From positions 57,107-121,106 of the forward strand of contig ML986700.1 in NCBI GenBank assembly GCA_010094045.1: DNA of 64,000 nt. The letters are read 5' to 3'. Source of the stretch: Lojkania enalia. Lineage: Eukaryota; Ascomycota; Dothideomycetes; Pleosporales. The position numbers and the translations under genes are program-made. This document shows, in pieces, positions 60,481-64,000 of the stretch. The notes beneath the pieces are model-generated. The model was not told the DNA's origin and ran no database searches. It saw only the letters and a program-made list of their open reading frames with translations. Position 1 is the first letter of the stretch. Every line of letters starts with the position of its first letter.

Positions 60481-63400
60481 TAAATATTCTAGCTAGTATA
60501 GTTATCGTGTTTTATCTTACTAGTAATATTATCGCGTCTATTCTAGGGGTCGGTACTAAGTTAGAACTTTTAGCCTATTTAAGGGTTCTTAGTATTCTTA
60601 ACCTTACAATTCTGTCTATTAGCGGGAGAATAAACTTTATAGTTAACAAAGTATTTAGGCTCTCTATAATAGAGTACTACTTATTTTATTAGTAGATTAG
60701 TTATATATCTCTTCTATAAGCTTTTATATATACTCTATTAAAGTTTGTAGAGTATAGTTAGATTTTTAGTAAGGTTAACTTAATAGTAAGTCTTCTATAT
60801 AGTCCTTTAGTAGAAATTAGCTAATAAATATTAGCTTCTTATTCTCGTTATAATTCTAGAAATAACTTTAATACTCTATATACGAAGAGTTTTTTACAAG
60901 TTTTTCTTACATCTATATTATCTCTTATCTCTCTTATTGCTAATAATTTTATAGCTATATTTTAGTAAAACGTCTATATATATTACAATTTACCTTATAG
61001 TATTATTAGAGCTCTTTACTCTCTAAAAACTATTTTAGGTTATCTTTCTAATCTATTAAAATACTGGATTAGAGTTATAATATCTAGCTAGCGTTAAACA
61101 CTTTATATAGATAGATAGAAACGAAGTATTCTAAGTCCGTATTATACTAAAATAGTACTAGTATATAATATCTAGATAATATATATACCTTTTACTTCTC
61201 TATTTTCAAGTTTTAAGTCTAGATTATCTAGAATATTATCTATATATAGTTTTCTAGATTACTATTAATAAAAACACCTCTAGTTATATATTAGTACTTC
61301 TTATAAACTGTAGAGATAGATTTAGTAAAAGATTAGGCCTAGCTAAAGGCGTATTACTAGTAATTATAGATAGTCTATATAGGGGTAGTAACCTAGAGTA
61401 TCTATCTACCTACAATACAATTATTTTTCTAGTAGATAGGATTAATATTATAAATTACTTACTCTTAATTTATTATTTACTTATTTATTATAATATAAAA
61501 ACTGTACGAGTCTAATATTTGTCTATTATCTAGTTCCTAAATATATTAGATTATATTAGCCTCTTAATATATAGTATAATAACTGCTAACTTAGTAAAGA
61601 TTAATTTTAGTAGATAGAAGAGTTTTTACTCGCTTTATATGATATAGATAAGAGCTATATTTTTACTATATATATATTTTTCCCTTGCGAAATAGAAGGA
61701 GCTACGTAGAGCTATAAAGTTAAACTCTTATAGTCTAAGAAGTAAATTTATAGGACTATAGACAATCTAAATATAGATTAGTAGATTAAAGAGGAGAAGT
61801 CTGTAGAAGCTAGAAATATAATTATATTAGATTAGCTATATAAGGGTTCTTTTTAATATATTTACTAATTAAGAGTAGTTTATAAAACCCTATAATTTAA
61901 GCTTTATATTTATAAAGCTATCCGATCGAGCCGCAGTAAGATTATAATAATTAATAGAGATTTTCAGCCTAATAAAACTAAAGTAGTAATACTATCTACT
62001 CTACATTATATTTCTTAGATAATTTTTTAAGGATCTAGAAGCTTAGGTAAAGAATTATAGATAATTTTTAAAATACTATTACTAATATAATAGTATAAAG
62101 AATTCTTAGGATTAAAATTTTAGTAAAAGTTATAGGAGTATAAATTAATATAAGAGAATTCTAATACTACTAGCGCTTATCTAAGATACTAATAGGCGGA
62201 AGTAATTATATACTAAAGTAATCCGACTGTTAGTATTATATATAAAATATAGTACTATAACTAAAACTCTCTATTCTCTATAAATAGAAAATAGAAATTA
62301 TAAAAAATAAGGTTCCTTAGTTTAAGAAGCCTATAAAACCTACTACCCTAGGCTATTATAACTACGATCTCTTTAGTTCCTTTAAGTAAAGTATTCTTAA
62401 AGTACTAATAGCTAAACGCCTTTTTATATTTACTCTTCCCTACAACTTGTATTATTCTCTCTTCGTCCGGCTCTATAGAAGAAATTAATAGAATTGTAAG
62501 TTACTAGCTTTTAAATAAGAAAGCTTATAGTTAATTATTAATAGGTAATATATTATAATAGATATAATATTCTAATCGTCTATATTCGCATTTTTATAAC
62601 CAAGCTAGTAATAAAGTAAGAGGTAATTATAGCCTTTAGAAGTAAGTAATTAAGGACTAATATTAACCTTTAGATTAGTCGGGTAGAATTATATATAGAT
62701 AAAAAGGAAGCGTGCGAAGTCTTCTATTAACTAGAATATTATCATCTAAAGATATAAGATTATATTTAGGACCTAATAGTAGAGGATAAGTAAAAGTAGT
62801 AGACGATTAAGGAACTAGAGTATACTTTAACTCTATAGAATAACTTACCTTTAGGAGATACGGTTTTAAATAGTATTACCTAGAAGTAGTAAATATTTAG
62901 TCTATTTAGGTCTATTAACTAAGATTAACGCCGTGTTATTAAATTATATATTATTAGAATCCTTCCTAAATCCCTATAACTCGTAATAAGTAGATATACT
63001 ATACTACTTTCCTTAAAGCAGCTGAAAGTATTCTAGTAGAGTAGTTTCGCCGCAAGAATAGTATAGTAATATAATATCTAGTAATCCCGAAATTACTTCC
63101 CTCTTTACACCTAATTAGTAACAGTATACTATACTATACTATACCTCCGCATTTAAAGATAAGCCTATATCTAACCTTAAGGAATTTCTAACCCTACTTT
63201 TACAACTATATTATATAGTAGGTTTACAAATTATATTATAATATTAATAAGAGAGACCTTATAAAGGAACCCTTAGCTATATAAGGCTATATTCTAGCAG
63301 CTCCCGCGCAGTAATATAACGAGAGTTTCTAGAGACGCTGTAAAGTATACTTATAAAGCCTAGAATCGTATAATATATAGTAAGTACTAGACTCTTACTT

Positions 63401-64000
63401 ACTATTTTCTAACCTATTGTAAGAGCAAATTTCCCGTACTATTAGGAACAAGCCTAACTCCTTATACTATTTAGGATAGAATCACGTATAGGATATAAGA
63501 ATCGTTTATATATAGCGCTTAGAGAGCTAATTACCCCTCCCCCCTCTACTAAAAATTTCTGTAAAGCGACATTTCCCGTACGGCCCTTAAATATCTAAAC
63601 TACGCTTTCTCTTCTAAAATAGATATCTGTACGGTTATATTAATATATAGTTAACTAGTTTTCGGTTTTTATAATTCCCGTATACTTTAAGTATATAAAT
63701 AGTCTACTAGTATATATAGTAGAAACCCCTATACTATAGGCTCTTACTACTATTTTAGTAAGTCTCTTTATACGAGATACTCTTACGGAATAACCTTATA
63801 CTCGATCTTTTCTAGCCTTATCCTCTAGTATTCTAGACGTGTCTAATTCCTATATAGTCGCTAGAAACTATATCTATATTTCCGTAAGTGTTAGAATCCT
63901 ATATAGCTAATAGTTTCTAGCTACTTAAAAGTACCTATTAGTTAAACCGGTATTATTACTATACTTAACCCCTAGGAGAATCTATTTATATTATACTATT
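60481..64000. other. RIP-degraded region, possible continuation or second gene
   Basis: AT-rich with protein-like plus-strand stretches (for example DIRLYLGPNSRG near 62,745 and LNSYSLRSKFIGL near 61,720) broken by TAA/TAG. No domain recognised. It could be the far C-terminal part of the DUF3723 gene or a separate dead element. The window ends inside it. Confidence 0.4.

Noticed and set aside
60507..60692. Plus-strand 61-codon frame
   Set aside because: Short open stretch in AT-rich degraded DNA without recognisable motif.
1..64000. tRNA or rRNA genes
   Set aside because: No cloverleaf-like arm set or 5S box was recognised on either strand by eye; a covariance search could still find one.

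Overview
The window reads as nuclear DNA of a filamentous ascomycete (Pezizomycotina); I cannot name the species. Evidence: short GT-AG introns with CTAAC-type branch points, fungal-specific families (HET-NACHT-WD40, patatin-like, DUF3723, ULD-ankyrin), Ty3/Gypsy, Ty1/Copia and Fot1/pogo elements, and very heavy repeat-induced point mutation (RIP). Most of the sequence is AT-rich, poor in CpA/TpG and rich in TpA, and conserved Gln and Trp codons have become TAG/TAA. It resembles an accessory or heterochromatic compartment. Only one gene looks intact.

Layout. 1-12,930 is a nested transposon stack. A minus-strand Gypsy element (A) has a Fot1-like transposon (728-2,599) in its RNase H region and a complete 7.2-kb chromodomain Gypsy element (B, 5,300-12,492) in its gag. 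12,931-16,941 is a less mutated island with a TATA/CT-rich promoter- or LTR-like segment and a broken SANT-domain gene. 16,942-23,784 is a TA-flanked inverted-repeat transposon with 1.2-kb arms around a dead HET-NACHT-WD40 (het-d/e/r type) gene whose WD40 array holds a run of N. 23,785-28,500 has a broken ~796-codon minus-strand gene and a second gene remnant. 28,507-33,615 is a Copia element with 164-bp LTRs and TAAGA target duplications. 33,621-48,190 is mostly unreadable RIP-degraded DNA, except for a coiled-coil pseudogene carrying a 57-bp tandem repeat. 48,200-55,930 is an island with a hypothetical pseudogene, a second TA-flanked inverted-repeat transposon (49,278-52,799) carrying the intact ULD/ankyrin gene, and a patatin-like phospholipase pseudogene whose stop codon is the insertion site. 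55,930-60,480 is a broken DUF3723 gene; 60,481-64,000 is further degraded DNA.

Main result. Two related inverted-repeat transposons, neither with a visible transposase, each carry a fungal NLR/STAND-type recognition gene. Their ends share a pattern with the Fot1-like element: TA target, termini beginning AC, and a 7-8-bp motif repeated with 17-bp start-to-start spacing beginning 17-18 bp from the tip. I infer that a Fot1/pogo-type transposase could have moved innate-immunity genes. The long-armed copy has been RIPped and the short-armed copy spared.
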